This document shows positions 8,164-17,589 of a DNA stretch of 64,000 nt, piece after piece. Made by a program: the position numbers and the translations under genes. Within the stretch, counting starts at the first letter, position 1. Every line of letters begins with the position of its first letter. This DNA is from DASQPR01 sp963836775 (GTDB taxonomy: Bacteria > Actinomycetota > Actinomycetes > Mycobacteriales > Micromonosporaceae), in the NCBI GenBank assembly GCA_963836775.1, contig CAWIKR010000003.1:1798001-1862000 (forward strand), in the 5' to 3' direction. The notes beneath the pieces were generated by a model that ran no database searches, had not been told where the DNA came from, and saw nothing but the letters and a program-made list of their open reading frames with translations.

Positions 8164-11100
8164 ATGACTGAGGTTGAGCTCGCCACTGCCGATCCGCCCG
8201 CGGTGTTCCAATCGGGACCGGCGGCACCCGCACGCACCCTTACCGACATTCTGGCCCAGACGGCCGCCAAGCACCCGCACGCGCCGGCGATCGATGACGG
8301 CCGCCGGGTGGTCACCTATCGGCGCCTTCAGGAAGAGATCACGGCCCAGGTCCGTGAGCTGACCGCGGTCGGGATCGGGATCGGCGATCGGGTGGGCGTA
8401 CGCATCGACTCCGGCACCGCCGATCTCTACATCGCGATCCTCGCCATCCTGCACTCCGGTGCCGCCTATGTGCCGGTCGACGCCGATGATCCTCAGGAGC
8501 GGGCCGACCTGGTCTTCGGCGAGGCCGACGTGGGCGCGATCCTGCTGCCCGACGGCAAGATCGACGTGCTCCGTCCGCACGGCGAATTCGGCCGCCCGAC
8601 ACCCGAGCAGGACGCCTGGATCATTTTCACCTCCGGATCCACCGGCAAGCCGAAGGGCGTGGCGGTGACCCACCGGTCGGCCGCTGCGTTTGTCGACGCC
8701 GAGGCCGAGCTGTTCCTCGCCGACGAACCGATCGGCCCGCATGACCGGGTGCTGGCCGGTCTGTCGGTCGCCTTCGACGCCTCGTGTGAGGAGATGTGGC
8801 TGGCCTGGCGGCACGGGGCCTGCCTGGTGCCGGCGCCGCGGGCGCTGGTGCGCACCGGTGTGGATCTCGGTCCGTGGCTGATCGAGCAGCGGATCACCAT
8901 CGTCTCCACGGTGCCGACGCTGGCCGGGCTGTGGCCCGGCGAAGCGCTCGAGGACGTGCGCCTGCTGATCTTCGGTGGCGAGACCTGCCCGCCGGAGCTG
9001 GCCGAGCGGATGGCGGTGGAGGGTCGCGAGGTGTGGAACACCTACGGCCCGACCGAGGCCACCGTGGTGGCCTGCGCGGCCCGGCTGGCCCCGGACGAGC
9101 CGGTCCGGATCGGCCTGCCGCTGAACGGCTGGGAACTGGCCGTGGTCGACGAGGCCGGCCAGCCGGTCCCGATGGGCGGCTCCGGCGAGCTGGTGATCGG
9201 CGGCGTCGGGCTGGCGCGATACCTGGATCCGGTCAAGGACGCCGAGAAATACAGCGAGCTGCCGGCCCTCGAGTGGCCCCGTGCCTACCGCAGCGGTGAC
9301 ATCGTCCGCGCCGAGCCGGCCGGCCTGTCCTTCGTCGGCCGCGCCGACGAGCAGGTCAAGCTCGGCGGGCGCCGGATCGAGCTGGGCGAAGTGGACGCGG
9401 CCCTGCAGGCACTGCCCAAGGTCGCCGGGGCCGCGTGCGCAGTGCAGCGGACCAAGGCCGGCAACCAGCTCCTGGTGGGCTACGTGGTGCCGGTCGCAGG
9501 CGGCTCGATCGACCATGAGGCGGCGGTGACCCGGCTTCGCGAGGTGCTGCCGGCCGCGCTGGTGCCGGTGCTGGCGGTCGTCGACGACCTGCCGACGCGG
9601 ACGTCCGGGAAGATCGACCGGGCCGCGCTGCCGTGGCCGTTGCCGGCTCATCATCCGCACGGCAACCGCGGTGCCGACAGCGATGTCTCCGGCCTCACCG
9701 ACACCGAGAAGTGGCTCGGCGAGCTGTGGTGGGAGATCCTCGGCATCGAGGTGGAGTCGCCGGATGCCGACTTCTTCAACAACGGTGGCGGCAGCCTGAC
9801 CGCGGCGCAGCTGATCGCGCGGGTGCGGAACCGGTGCCCGCAGGTGTCCGTGGTCGACGTCTATCAGAAGCCGAAGCTCGCGGACTTCGCCACCCTCGTC
9901 GACTCGCACGGTGGCGGGCCGACCGCCCGTCGCGACGTGGCACCGGTCCCGGCCCGGGTCGGCCTGATCCAGACGGCTCTGATGCTGCCGTTGTGGACCC
10001 TGGTCGGGCTGCGCTGGGCGGTGGTCGCCGCGACCCTCGCCAATGTCATCGGCCTGGACGCGCTGCCGCGCACGTCGTGGTGGTGGATCGGGGCCGGCTG
10101 GCTGGTGCTGTTCAGCCCGGTCGGCCGGATGGCCATCGTCGCGATCGTGTCCCGCCTGCTGCTGCGCGAGCTGCGTCCGGGCAGCTATCCGCGCGGTGGC
10201 GATGTGCACCTGCGGCTGTGGTTCTGCCAGCAACTGGCCGACACCATCGGAGCGGCGTCGATGTCCGGTGCCGCATTCCTGACGCACTATGCGAAATGGC
10301 TGGGTGCGAAGGTCGGCAAGGACGTCGACCTGCACTCGGCGCCGCCGGTCACCGGATTGCTCAAGGTCGGCACCGGCGCCGCCGTCGATCCGGAGGTGGA
10401 CCTGTCCGGATTCTGGGTGGATGGCGATCGGGTCCATGTCGGCAAGGTGCGGATCGGTGCCGGCGCCCGGATCGGCACCCGCAGCACGCTGCTTCCGGGT
10501 GCCCGGGTGGGCAAGAACGCCGTGCTGGAACCGGGCTCGGTGCTGGCCGGCGTGGTCCGCAACGGCAAGCGCTGGGGCGGGTCTCCGGCGGCCGCGGTCG
10601 ACGCCGACGAGAAGGCGATCGCCTGGCCGAACCGGCGGGCACCGCGATCGCACGCGTGGTCCTGGGCGTACGCGATCAGTTCGATGATCCTGGGCCTGGT
10701 GCCGATCGTGCCGCTGATCCCCGCCGCCGTCCTGGCGCGCGCATTTATCGGTGACGCCACCAGCGTCGGCCAGGTGACCACGAGAGCTCTGGCCGCGGTG
10801 CCGCTGGCCACCGTGGTCTACCTCGTCGCGTACGCCCTCGTGGTGTTGATCCTGGTCCGTCTCCTCGCGATCGGCATGCAGCAGGGCGTGCACGCGGTGC
10901 ACAGCCGACGGGCCTGGCAGGTGTGGGCCACCGAGCGCCTGATGGATCTGGCCCGGGCCGGCCTGTTCCCGATCTACGCCAGCCTGTTCACTCCGGTCTG
11001 GCTGCGGCTGCTCGGTGCGAAGGTGGGCCGCAACGTGGAGGCGTCGACGGTCCTGGCGGTGCCGAAGATGACGACCGTCGCCGGTGGCGCGTTCCTCGCC

Positions 11101-12042
11101 GACGACACGCTGGTCGCCAGCTACGAGCTCGGCGGCGGCTGGCTGCACATCGCTCCGGCCAGCATCGGCAAGCAGGCGTTCCTGGGCAACTCGGGGATGG
11201 CCGCACCCGGTCACGCGGTCCCGAAGAAGGGCCTGATCGGCGTGCTGTCCTCGGCGCCTCGGCGGTCCAAGAAGGGCTCGTCCTGGCTCGGTGCCCCGCC
11301 GATGCCGCTGCGCCGCGCTGTGCAAGCGGCCGACTCGGCCCGGACCTTCGACCCGCCGGCCCGGCTGAAGTGGGCCCGATCCGCGATCGAGACCTGCCGG
11401 ATCATCCCGATGATGTGCTCGGGCGCGCTGCTGGTCGGCGTCCTCGGCACTCTGGTGGCGATCCAGCACGCCAGCGACGGCCTGGTGGCGTCCCTGACCA
11501 GCGGACTGGTGGTGCTCGCCGCCGGGCTGGCCGGTTCGTTGCTGGCGACCGCGGTGAAGTGGGTGCTGGTGGGCCGGTTCCGCTCTCAGGACCGGCCGCT
11601 GTGGTCGTCGTTCGTCTGGCGCAACGAGCTCGCCGACACGTTCGTCGAGGTAGTGGCGGTGCCGTGGTTCGTCGGCGGGGTCAACGGCACGCCGCTGCTG
11701 ACCGGCTGGCTGCGGACCATGGGTGCGTCCATCGGCACCGGTGTCTGGCTGGAGACCTACTGGCTACCCGAGTCGGACCTGGTCCGGATCGACGACGGCG
11801 CCACCGTCAATCGCGGGTGCGTGGTGCAGACGCACCTGTTCCATGATCGAATAATGAGCATGGACACCGTCACCATGCACAGCGGGGCAACCCTCGGACC
11901 GCACGGCATCCTGCTGCCCGGCGCGAGTATCGGCGCGCGTACGACTGTTGGTCCCGGCTCCCTGGTCACTCGTGGTGACGTGCTGCCCGATGACTCCCGC
12001 TGGCTGGGCAACCCGATCTCGGTCTGGCCCGACGAGGACTAG
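8164..12042 (+). CDS. Pls/PosA-type non-ribosomal peptide synthetase (membrane-embedded, single module)
   Basis: 1,292 residues with the order adenylation, carrier, then a membrane C-terminal half. The adenylation domain (about 15-505) shows IFTSGSTGKPKGVAV, FDASCEEMW (conserved Asp), NTYGPTEATV, GRADEQVKLGGRR and SGKIDRAALP. The carrier domain (about 520-590) has the phosphopantetheine Ser in FFNNGGGSLTA. Six hydrophobic segments alternate with three soluble domains carrying left-handed beta-helix/acyltransferase-like repeats (IGAGARIGTRSTLLPGARVG). This layout is that of epsilon-poly-lysine synthetase Pls, which polymerises an amino acid. The monomer here is unknown. An M1 peptidase gene follows after 3 bp. 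ATG 8164 chosen; a TTG at 8152 is possible. Confidence 0.9.
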   Translation: MTEVELATADPPAVFQSGPAAPARTLTDILAQTAAKHPHAPAIDDGRRVVTYRRLQEEITAQVRELTAVGIGIGDRVGVRIDSGTADLYIAILAILHSGAAYVPVDADDPQERADLVFGEADVGAILLPDGKIDVLRPHGEFGRPTPEQDAWIIFTSGSTGKPKGVAVTHRSAAAFVDAEAELFLADEPIGPHDRVLAGLSVAFDASCEEMWLAWRHGACLVPAPRALVRTGVDLGPWLIEQRITIVSTVPTLAGLWPGEALEDVRLLIFGGETCPPELAERMAVEGREVWNTYGPTEATVVACAARLAPDEPVRIGLPLNGWELAVVDEAGQPVPMGGSGELVIGGVGLARYLDPVKDAEKYSELPALEWPRAYRSGDIVRAEPAGLSFVGRADEQVKLGGRRIELGEVDAALQALPKVAGAACAVQRTKAGNQLLVGYVVPVAGGSIDHEAAVTRLREVLPAALVPVLAVVDDLPTRTSGKIDRAALPWPLPAHHPHGNRGADSDVSGLTDTEKWLGELWWEILGIEVESPDADFFNNGGGSLTAAQLIARVRNRCPQVSVVDVYQKPKLADFATLVDSHGGGPTARRDVAPVPARVGLIQTALMLPLWTLVGLRWAVVAATLANVIGLDALPRTSWWWIGAGWLVLFSPVGRMAIVAIVSRLLLRELRPGSYPRGGDVHLRLWFCQQLADTIGAASMSGAAFLTHYAKWLGAKVGKDVDLHSAPPVTGLLKVGTGAAVDPEVDLSGFWVDGDRVHVGKVRIGAGARIGTRSTLLPGARVGKNAVLEPGSVLAGVVRNGKRWGGSPAAAVDADEKAIAWPNRRAPRSHAWSWAYAISSMILGLVPIVPLIPAAVLARAFIGDATSVGQVTTRALAAVPLATVVYLVAYALVVLILVRLLAIGMQQGVHAVHSRRAWQVWATERLMDLARAGLFPIYASLFTPVWLRLLGAKVGRNVEASTVLAVPKMTTVAGGAFLADDTLVASYELGGGWLHIAPASIGKQAFLGNSGMAAPGHAVPKKGLIGVLSSAPRRSKKGSSWLGAPPMPLRRAVQAADSARTFDPPARLKWARSAIETCRIIPMMCSGALLVGVLGTLVAIQHASDGLVASLTSGLVVLAAGLAGSLLATAVKWVLVGRFRSQDRPLWSSFVWRNELADTFVEVVAVPWFVGGVNGTPLLTGWLRTMGASIGTGVWLETYWLPESDLVRIDDGATVNRGCVVQTHLFHDRIMSMDTVTMHSGATLGPHGILLPGASIGARTTVGPGSLVTRGDVLPDDSRWLGNPISVWPDED

Positions 12043-12045
12043 ATC

Positions 12046-13371
12046 ATGGCCGCGTATCACGCACCCCACGCGGGTGCGGCCCACTCAACTGATCCCTACC
12101 TGCCCAGGCACGGCAACGGCGGCTACCGGACCGTGCACTATGACCTGGTCCTCGACTACCGGGTCGAGGCCAACCGGCTGGACGGCAAGGCTCTCATCAC
12201 CGCGACCGCCACCCAGGACCTGGATCAGTTCGCGCTGGATCTGATCGGCCTGCGGGTCGACGGCGTTGGCGTGGACGGCCAGCCGGCCCGGCACGAACAC
12301 CGCGGCCCCAAGCTGGTGGTCCGCCCGGCGACCCGGATCGCGGCCGGCGCGCCGTTCGAGATCGAGGTGCGCTACGGTGGCCGGCCCCGGCCGGTCAAGG
12401 GACCGTGGGGCGACATCGGCTGGGACGAACTCACCGACGGTGCGCTGGTCGCGGCCCAGCCGATCGGTGCGCCCTCGTGGTTTCCGTGCAATGACCATCC
12501 GTCGGACAAGGCCAGCTATCACGTCTCGGTGACGGCGCCGTCCGCTTACACCGTGGTGGTCACCGGCAACCTGATCTCCCGCGGCCGGCACGGCGGCGGC
12601 GTCCGCTGGGTCTACGACCGTCCGGAACCGACCTCGACCTATCTGATGAGCGTTCAGGTCGGCCGCTACGCCTCGGTCGACCTGGGCGGATCGGTCACCC
12701 AGCGGGCCTACCTGCCGCAGCGGTTGCGGCCGCGATTCACCCACGACTTCGGGCGGCAGGATCAGATCATGGGCCTGTACGAGCGGCTGTTCGGCCCGTA
12801 CCCGTTCGGCGAATACGTCGTGGTCGTGGTCGACGACCCGCTCGACGATCCGGTCGAGGCGCAGGGCATGTCCATCTTCGGTGCAAACCACCTGGACGGC
12901 CTGCGTACGCATGAGCGCCTGGCCGCGCACGAACTCGCGCACCAGTGGTTCGGCAACAGCCTCTCGGTCGCGGATTGGTCGCAGATCTGGCTCAACGAGG
13001 GCTTCGCCACCTATGCCGAGTGGCTCTGGTCGGACGCCAGCGGCGGCATCACCGTCGACGGTCAGGCCCGGCTCTGGCATGACCGCCTGATGGGGCTGCG
13101 GCAAGACTTCACACTCGCCGACCCGGGCCTGCACCACTTGTTCGACGAGCGGGTCTACAAGCGCGGCGGGCTCACCCTGCACGCGCTGCGCCGCTACATC
13201 GGCGACGCCCCGTTCTTCGCGCTGCTCCGGGCCTGGGCCGCCGAGCATCGCTATGGTCTCGTCTCGACCGAGCAGTTCGTCGCCGCGGCGACCGTGCACG
13301 CCGGAAAGGCACTCGACGCGTTCTTCGACGGCTGGTTGTATCAGTCGCGACTGCCGGCCATCCCGCAGTGA
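12046..13371 (+). CDS. M1 family zinc aminopeptidase, coupled to the Pls-like gene
   Basis: 441 residues, shorter than full-length M1 enzymes (no C-terminal ERAP-like domain). The zinc motif HELAHQWFGN is followed exactly 18 residues later by the third ligand in NEGFATYAEW (HExxH-x18-E). The substrate loop is the variant AQGMS where GAMEN is usual. Only 3 bp separate it from the synthetase stop, so the two are almost certainly co-transcribed. By analogy with poly-lysine producers, where a degrading M1-type peptidase accompanies Pls, it may trim or recycle the polymer. That role is inference. Confidence 0.92.
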   Translation: MAAYHAPHAGAAHSTDPYLPRHGNGGYRTVHYDLVLDYRVEANRLDGKALITATATQDLDQFALDLIGLRVDGVGVDGQPARHEHRGPKLVVRPATRIAAGAPFEIEVRYGGRPRPVKGPWGDIGWDELTDGALVAAQPIGAPSWFPCNDHPSDKASYHVSVTAPSAYTVVVTGNLISRGRHGGGVRWVYDRPEPTSTYLMSVQVGRYASVDLGGSVTQRAYLPQRLRPRFTHDFGRQDQIMGLYERLFGPYPFGEYVVVVVDDPLDDPVEAQGMSIFGANHLDGLRTHERLAAHELAHQWFGNSLSVADWSQIWLNEGFATYAEWLWSDASGGITVDGQARLWHDRLMGLRQDFTLADPGLHHLFDERVYKRGGLTLHALRRYIGDAPFFALLRAWAAEHRYGLVSTEQFVAAATVHAGKALDAFFDGWLYQSRLPAIPQ

Positions 13372-13387
13372 CGGGTGGCGGTCGCGG

Positions 13388-13906
13388 TCACTCCTCCCAG
13401 ACCGTGACCAGCGGCAGACCGCGCGCGGTGCGGGCGGTGTCGACGAGTTCCTGAACCAGTTCGGTCTTCGCTCTGGTGTAGGAGTCGCCGTCCATCGCGA
13501 CGAGGGTTCGCTTGAGGTCCGCGTACCGCCGGGCATCGGCGGGATGCGCGAGGAGGTGGTCGCGCAGCAGCCGCTCGTTCTGGGTCGGCCAGGTCGCGGT
13601 CGTGACGACGTGCAGGTGTACGCGGACGGCACCGCTCCGCACAAACCACATGCGCTGCCACGTGCCGGTGTCCATCAGCACGTAGCCCAGATCGCCGAGC
13701 CGCTGGACGTGTGGGGCGACATCGTCGAAGTGTTGGGCGGCCGCCATGACATCGATGATCGGCTTGGCTGCCAGACCCGGCACCGAGGTACTGCCGAAGT
13801 GCTCGATCGCGGTGATCGAACCGCCGAGCACGCCGGAGACCTCCTGGATCACGGCTTCGGCCTGATCGGGCCAGCGCTCGTCGTAGTCGGCGATCTCGAT
13901 CGGCAT
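13388..13906 (-). CDS. GrpB/UPF0157 family protein (nucleotidyltransferase fold)
   Basis: 172 residues. IEHFGSTSVPGLAAKPIIDVM is the GrpB signature (GSTxVPGLxAKPxIDI). The family has a nucleotidyltransferase-like fold of unknown substrate. The ATG at 13906 has an AGG nine bases upstream; in-frame starts at 13915 and 13942 are less well placed. It is convergent with the M1 peptidase gene (17 bp apart). Confidence 0.85.
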   Translation of the reverse strand: MPIEIADYDERWPDQAEAVIQEVSGVLGGSITAIEHFGSTSVPGLAAKPIIDVMAAAQHFDDVAPHVQRLGDLGYVLMDTGTWQRMWFVRSGAVRVHLHVVTTATWPTQNERLLRDHLLAHPADARRYADLKRTLVAMDGDSYTRAKTELVQELVDTARTARGLPLVTVWEE

Positions 13907-13962
13907 GGCAGACATCCTGTCCGATCCGGCGGTGGACGTCATGCCATTTCCCGGTGGGCGGA

Positions 13963-14571
13963 TCAGTGCTCGCTCGCGGCCTCGGTGGCCGGCTCGTGAG
14001 CCGCCTCGTCGGCGGGCGCGCCGGTGAGCGTGTGCTGCACCGCCGGGCCGATCCAGGCGACGAGCTCATCCCGGTTCATTGCGACGACCGGTGGCAGCTT
14101 CAGTGCGTACCGGCACAGGGCCAGGCCCAGAGCCTGGGTAGCGAGCAGGCCGGCGCGCACCGGAACCTCGGCCGGGTCCGGTGTCACCTCGGCGACGAAC
14201 GGCGCCACCTGGGCGCCGAAGATCTCCCGCATCCGCTCCGCCGCGGTTTCATTGGTGATGGCGACCCGGAGCAGCGCCATCAGAGTGTCGTCGCGCTCCC
14301 AGCGGTCGACGAGATGCCGGGTCAGAGTGGTGCCCAGCCGCTCGCGTGGCACTGCGCTGAGATCCGGCAGCTCCAACTCGAACGCTGCCGCCGCCGCGAA
14401 CAGCTTCTCCTTGTTGCCGTAGTAGCGCATGACCATGGATGGATCGATCTTGGCGTCGGCGGCGATTGCCCGGATGGTGGCGCGCTCGTAGCCGTCGGCG
14501 GCGAATCGCTCCCGGGCGGCGGCCAGGATGGTGGCCCGGGTGGCGTCGGATCGGCGTACTCCAGCAGTCAT
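13963..14571 (-). CDS. TetR family repressor of the adjacent monooxygenase
   Basis: 202 residues. The N-terminal helix-turn-helix reads TRATILAAARERFAADGY...IAADAKIDPSMVMRYYGNKEKLF, characteristic of TetR. A C-terminal ligand domain of the TetR_C family follows, with an acidic His-rich tail. It is divergent from the flavin monooxygenase gene, and the 120-bp interval holds several matching palindromes, so it most likely represses both itself and the monooxygenase. Start ATG at 14571; the frame extends to 14607 but overlaps the operator. Confidence 0.92.
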   Translation of the reverse strand: MTAGVRRSDATRATILAAARERFAADGYERATIRAIAADAKIDPSMVMRYYGNKEKLFAAAAAFELELPDLSAVPRERLGTTLTRHLVDRWERDDTLMALLRVAITNETAAERMREIFGAQVAPFVAEVTPDPAEVPVRAGLLATQALGLALCRYALKLPPVVAMNRDELVAWIGPAVQHTLTGAPADEAAHEPATEAASEH

Positions 14572-14587
14572 GCCAACAACTGTAGGC

Positions 14588-14655
14588 CAACGCTTGTTGA
14601 CGTGCAATCGGGCGCAGCGTAGCGTCGCCTACAGATGTTGGCCAACAAGTGTTGG
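14588..14655. promoter_or_regulatory. TetR operator cluster (CAAC/GTTG palindromes)
   Basis: Three overlapping or adjacent inverted repeats share the half-site CCAACA/TGTTGG. They are CAAC-N4-GTTG at 14588-14599, a perfect 12-bp palindrome TGTTGGCCAACA at 14636-14647, and CCAACA-AG-TGTTGG at 14642-14655. They cover the divergent promoter region between the TetR gene and the monooxygenase. The shared half-site points to one regulator, presumably the TetR protein. Confidence 0.75.
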
Positions 14656-14691
14656 CATACCGTGATCCACACGCATGGGGAGGTACGGATC

Positions 14692-16092
14692 ATGACTACG
14701 CATGAGACCGACGTGGTGATCGTGGGCGCCGGGCCGACCGGCCTGATGCTCGCCGGTGACCTGGCCCGGGCCGGCGTACGCACCATCGTGCTGGAGCGGC
14801 GTGACGCTGAGGGCAAGCAGAACACCACCAGCCGGGCCTTCGCGGTGCACGCTCGCACGCTGGAAGAGCTCGACGCCCGCGGCGTCGCCGATGACCTGAT
14901 CGCGACCGGCTCGCCAGTGCGCGAGCTGCGGTTGTTCCGGCGGACTCAGATTGATTTGGCGAAGCTGCCCACCCGGTTCCCCTACCTGCTGGTGACGCCG
15001 CAGTTCAACACCGAGCGGATCCTCAGCGAGCGCGCGCAGAAGCTGGGCGCGGTGGTGGTCACCGGTGCGCCGGTCGAGCAGGTCACCCAGGATCCGGCCG
15101 GCGTCACCGCGACCACGGCGGACGCGACCTATCGCGGCAAGTATCTGGTCGGCGCGGACGGTGTCCACAGCGTGGTGCGAGAGGCGATCGGCCTGCCGTT
15201 TCCGGGCGAGTCGGTGGTCCGGTCGATCATGCTCGCCGACGTGCAGTTGAGCGAGCCACCCGACGATGTGCTCACCGTTGGTGCCGAGGACGCCGGATTC
15301 GTGTTCCTGGCGCCCTACGGCGACGGCTTCTACCGGGTCTTCGCCTGGGATCGCCGGCACGAGTTGCCGGATGACGCTCCGGTCTCGCTGGATCAGGTGC
15401 GAGAGCTCACCGCCGCGGTTTTCGGCACCGACTTCGGCATGCACGACCCGCGCTGGATGTCCCGGTTCCACAGCGACGAACGGCAGGCTCCGCACTACCT
15501 GGTCGGCCGGGTGTTCCTGGCCGGCGATGCCGCGCACTGCCACTCGCCGGCCGGCGGAATGGGCATGAACACCGGCATCCAGGATGCCGCCAACCTGGGC
15601 TGGAAGCTCGCCGCCGCGGTGCAGGGCTGGGGTCCGGCGGATCTGCTGGACACCTACGAGTCGGAGCGGCACCCGGTCGGCAGGATGGTGCTGCGGCTGT
15701 CCGGTGCGCTGGTCCGGTTCGGCATCATGCGCGGCCGGTTCCTGCGGCACGCCCGCAACGTCGTCGGGAGCCTGATGCTCGGCATCCCCGCGGTGCAGCG
15801 CAAGGGCGCCGGCAACGTGTCCGGCATCGGCATCAGCTATGGCGACGGCGCCGACCGGGTGCCGGATGTCGCGCTGGCCGACGGCGGCCGGCTCTACGAG
15901 GCGCTGCGGGACGGGCTGTTCGTGCTGGTCGCGCCGACCGGCGTCACGGTCGGCGAGACCGGCGCCCACATCCGGGTGCAGCACGCCGCCGTGGACAAGC
16001 TGACCCTGGTGCGCCCGGATGGGTATGCCGCCTGGAGTGGGCCGGCCGGCGATCGGGACGGCTTGGCGGCCGCCGTAGCGACCTGGAGTTGA
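14692..16092 (+). CDS. FAD-dependent monooxygenase (PheA/TfdB class A type)
   Basis: 466 residues. The N-terminal Rossmann motif is VIVGAGPTGLMLAGDLARAG. The middle DG motif lies in YLVGADGVHSVVREAIG, and the GD motif is FLAGDAAHCHSPAGGMGMNTG with IQDAANLGWKLA following. This is the fold of aromatic hydroxylases such as those acting on phenols or polyketides; the substrate is unknown. The ATG at 14692 has a GGGGAGG site. Regulated, by inference, by the divergent TetR protein through the palindromes upstream. Confidence 0.92.
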   Translation: MTTHETDVVIVGAGPTGLMLAGDLARAGVRTIVLERRDAEGKQNTTSRAFAVHARTLEELDARGVADDLIATGSPVRELRLFRRTQIDLAKLPTRFPYLLVTPQFNTERILSERAQKLGAVVVTGAPVEQVTQDPAGVTATTADATYRGKYLVGADGVHSVVREAIGLPFPGESVVRSIMLADVQLSEPPDDVLTVGAEDAGFVFLAPYGDGFYRVFAWDRRHELPDDAPVSLDQVRELTAAVFGTDFGMHDPRWMSRFHSDERQAPHYLVGRVFLAGDAAHCHSPAGGMGMNTGIQDAANLGWKLAAAVQGWGPADLLDTYESERHPVGRMVLRLSGALVRFGIMRGRFLRHARNVVGSLMLGIPAVQRKGAGNVSGIGISYGDGADRVPDVALADGGRLYEALRDGLFVLVAPTGVTVGETGAHIRVQHAAVDKLTLVRPDGYAAWSGPAGDRDGLAAAVATWS

Positions 16093-16153
16093 GAGCGCGC
16101 GTACCGGGGTAATGGGATTGTCAGACCGGCGGGTCATGCCCGAGGCTGCGGGG

Positions 16154-16939
16154 ATGACCACTGATCCGATCGGTGATCTGGACGCCGGCAAAGCCGCTCT
16201 GGCGGTGCTCCTGGCGTCGCTGCCGGGTGCGAGCCGGCACCGGCACGCGGACCTCGAGTGGGTCGACAGCGGCGTGGCCGAAGCGGTGTTCAACGGCGTC
16301 TTCGCCGGGCCGGCAGCCGGCACCGATGACGCGGTCGCGGCGGTGGTCCGGCACTTCCGGGACCATGGCCGGCCATTCCACTGGGAGATCGGGCTGCGCG
16401 GCGATGCGGCCGGGGCCGGCGCCGTGCTGGAGCGCCACGGCTTCGAGTTCGACGAGACCGAGCCGGCCATGTGGCTTGACCTCGGTTCGCTGCCGCCGGA
16501 GCCACCGGCGGTGCCAGGCTTGACGATCCGCCCGGTTACCGATCGCGCCATGGTGCGCGAGTGGGTCGAGGTCTGGGGATGCGGTGCCCCGGCCGGCGTC
16601 ACCGATCGGTGGTACGCGGTCTACGCCAACCTGCCGTTCGGTCCCGGCGGCCCGCTCCGAATGTTCGTCGCCTACCTCGACGATCGGCCGGCCGGAACGG
16701 TCTACAGCTTCGTCGCCGGAGACGTGGGCACCGTGCACTACGTGGTTACGCTGCCCGACCTGCGGCGCCGGGGGATCGGCGCGGTGCTTACCCACCAGGC
16801 GCTGCGCGCCGCGGCCCAGGCCGGCTGCCGCACCGCGGTGCTGACCGCCTCGCCGGACGGCATCGGCATCTACCGGCGGTTCGGGTTCCGTGAGTGCGGG
16901 CGGGTATCGACCTACGTGTGGAGCCCTAAGACTTCGTGA
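16154..16939 (+). CDS. GNAT family N-acetyltransferase
   Basis: 261 residues. The GNAT fold is in the C-terminal half: VVTLPDLRRRGIGAVLTHQAL is the acetyl-CoA-binding motif (RxxGxG/A), followed by GIGIYRRFGFREC. The N-terminal half (about 120 residues) may be a second degenerate GNAT domain. The ATG at 16154 was chosen behind GGGG; an upstream ATG at 16136 is possible. Substrate unknown. Its 3' end overlaps the convergent ClpP-like gene by 14 bp. Confidence 0.82.
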   Translation: MTTDPIGDLDAGKAALAVLLASLPGASRHRHADLEWVDSGVAEAVFNGVFAGPAAGTDDAVAAVVRHFRDHGRPFHWEIGLRGDAAGAGAVLERHGFEFDETEPAMWLDLGSLPPEPPAVPGLTIRPVTDRAMVREWVEVWGCGAPAGVTDRWYAVYANLPFGPGGPLRMFVAYLDDRPAGTVYSFVAGDVGTVHYVVTLPDLRRRGIGAVLTHQALRAAAQAGCRTAVLTASPDGIGIYRRFGFRECGRVSTYVWSPKTS

Positions 16940-17525
16940 CGATGTCGTCGATCAGGCCGTAATCCTTGGCCTCTTCGGCACTCAGGATGCGCCCGGCGGA
17001 CAGGTCGTCCTCGATTCGGCTGCGCGGGACGGTGGTCACGGCGGCCAGGCGAACGATCAGCTCTTCGAGTTCGCGGAGATATTCTCCGGCGGCCGCCGCG
17101 ACCTTCTCGGCGGTGCCGGCGGCCATGTTGGTGCGCGGCTCGGCCAGCCGGATCCGGGCGTGCGGATAGGCGGTCCGTCTCGTCCCGGCGGCCAGCACGG
17201 CCAGTGCCGCACCGCCGGCCTGTGACGGCACTACGACGTGCACCGGCGCCGCCATCGACTCGATCGCGTCCACCACCGCGAACGCGGCGCTCAGCTCGCC
17301 ATCGGTCGAGGTCAGGTGCAACTGCACCGGGTCGGTGCCGATCGCGCCCAGAGTCACCAGCGCGGCCGCGGTGTGCGAGGCGGCGGCGCCGTCCAGCACG
17401 CCGGTCAGTATCACCATCCGGCGGTCGAAGAGGCGCTCCTGCAGCCACGGCGGGACCGCGGCAGCGTCCGGCCGGATCGGATCGCGCTCCGGTTCCTGAG
17501 GCTGGTAGGGGTATCGGTCCCACAT
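16926..17525 (-). CDS. ClpP-like protein lacking the catalytic Ser and His
   Basis: 199 residues with the ClpP/crotonase fold: VILTGVLDGAAASHTAAAL, then IGTDPVQLHLTSTDGELSAAF matching the ClpP IxLYINSPGG region. Where active ClpP has QAASMG, this protein has QAGGAA (nucleophile Ser replaced). Where ClpP has MIHQP, it has RLAEP (His replaced). The C-terminus LSAEEAKDYGLIDDIV is ClpP-typical. It is therefore probably a non-proteolytic paralogue, perhaps structural or regulatory. Alignment was by eye. ATG at 17525. Confidence 0.8.
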   Translation of the reverse strand: MWDRYPYQPQEPERDPIRPDAAAVPPWLQERLFDRRMVILTGVLDGAAASHTAAALVTLGAIGTDPVQLHLTSTDGELSAAFAVVDAIESMAAPVHVVVPSQAGGAALAVLAAGTRRTAYPHARIRLAEPRTNMAAGTAEKVAAAAGEYLRELEELIVRLAAVTTVPRSRIEDDLSAGRILSAEEAKDYGLIDDIVTKS

Positions 17526-17589
17526 ACGCCCCGACCCTAACCCGGCGGCCACGGCCGGGCCCGGTCATTCCGCGCGCGGCGTAACCGGC

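Noticed and set aside
8110..11469. 1,119-residue open frame on the minus strand opposite the Pls-like gene
   Set aside because: It is an antisense shadow of a GC-rich gene: biased toward Arg, Gln, His and Asp, no motifs, no ribosome site.
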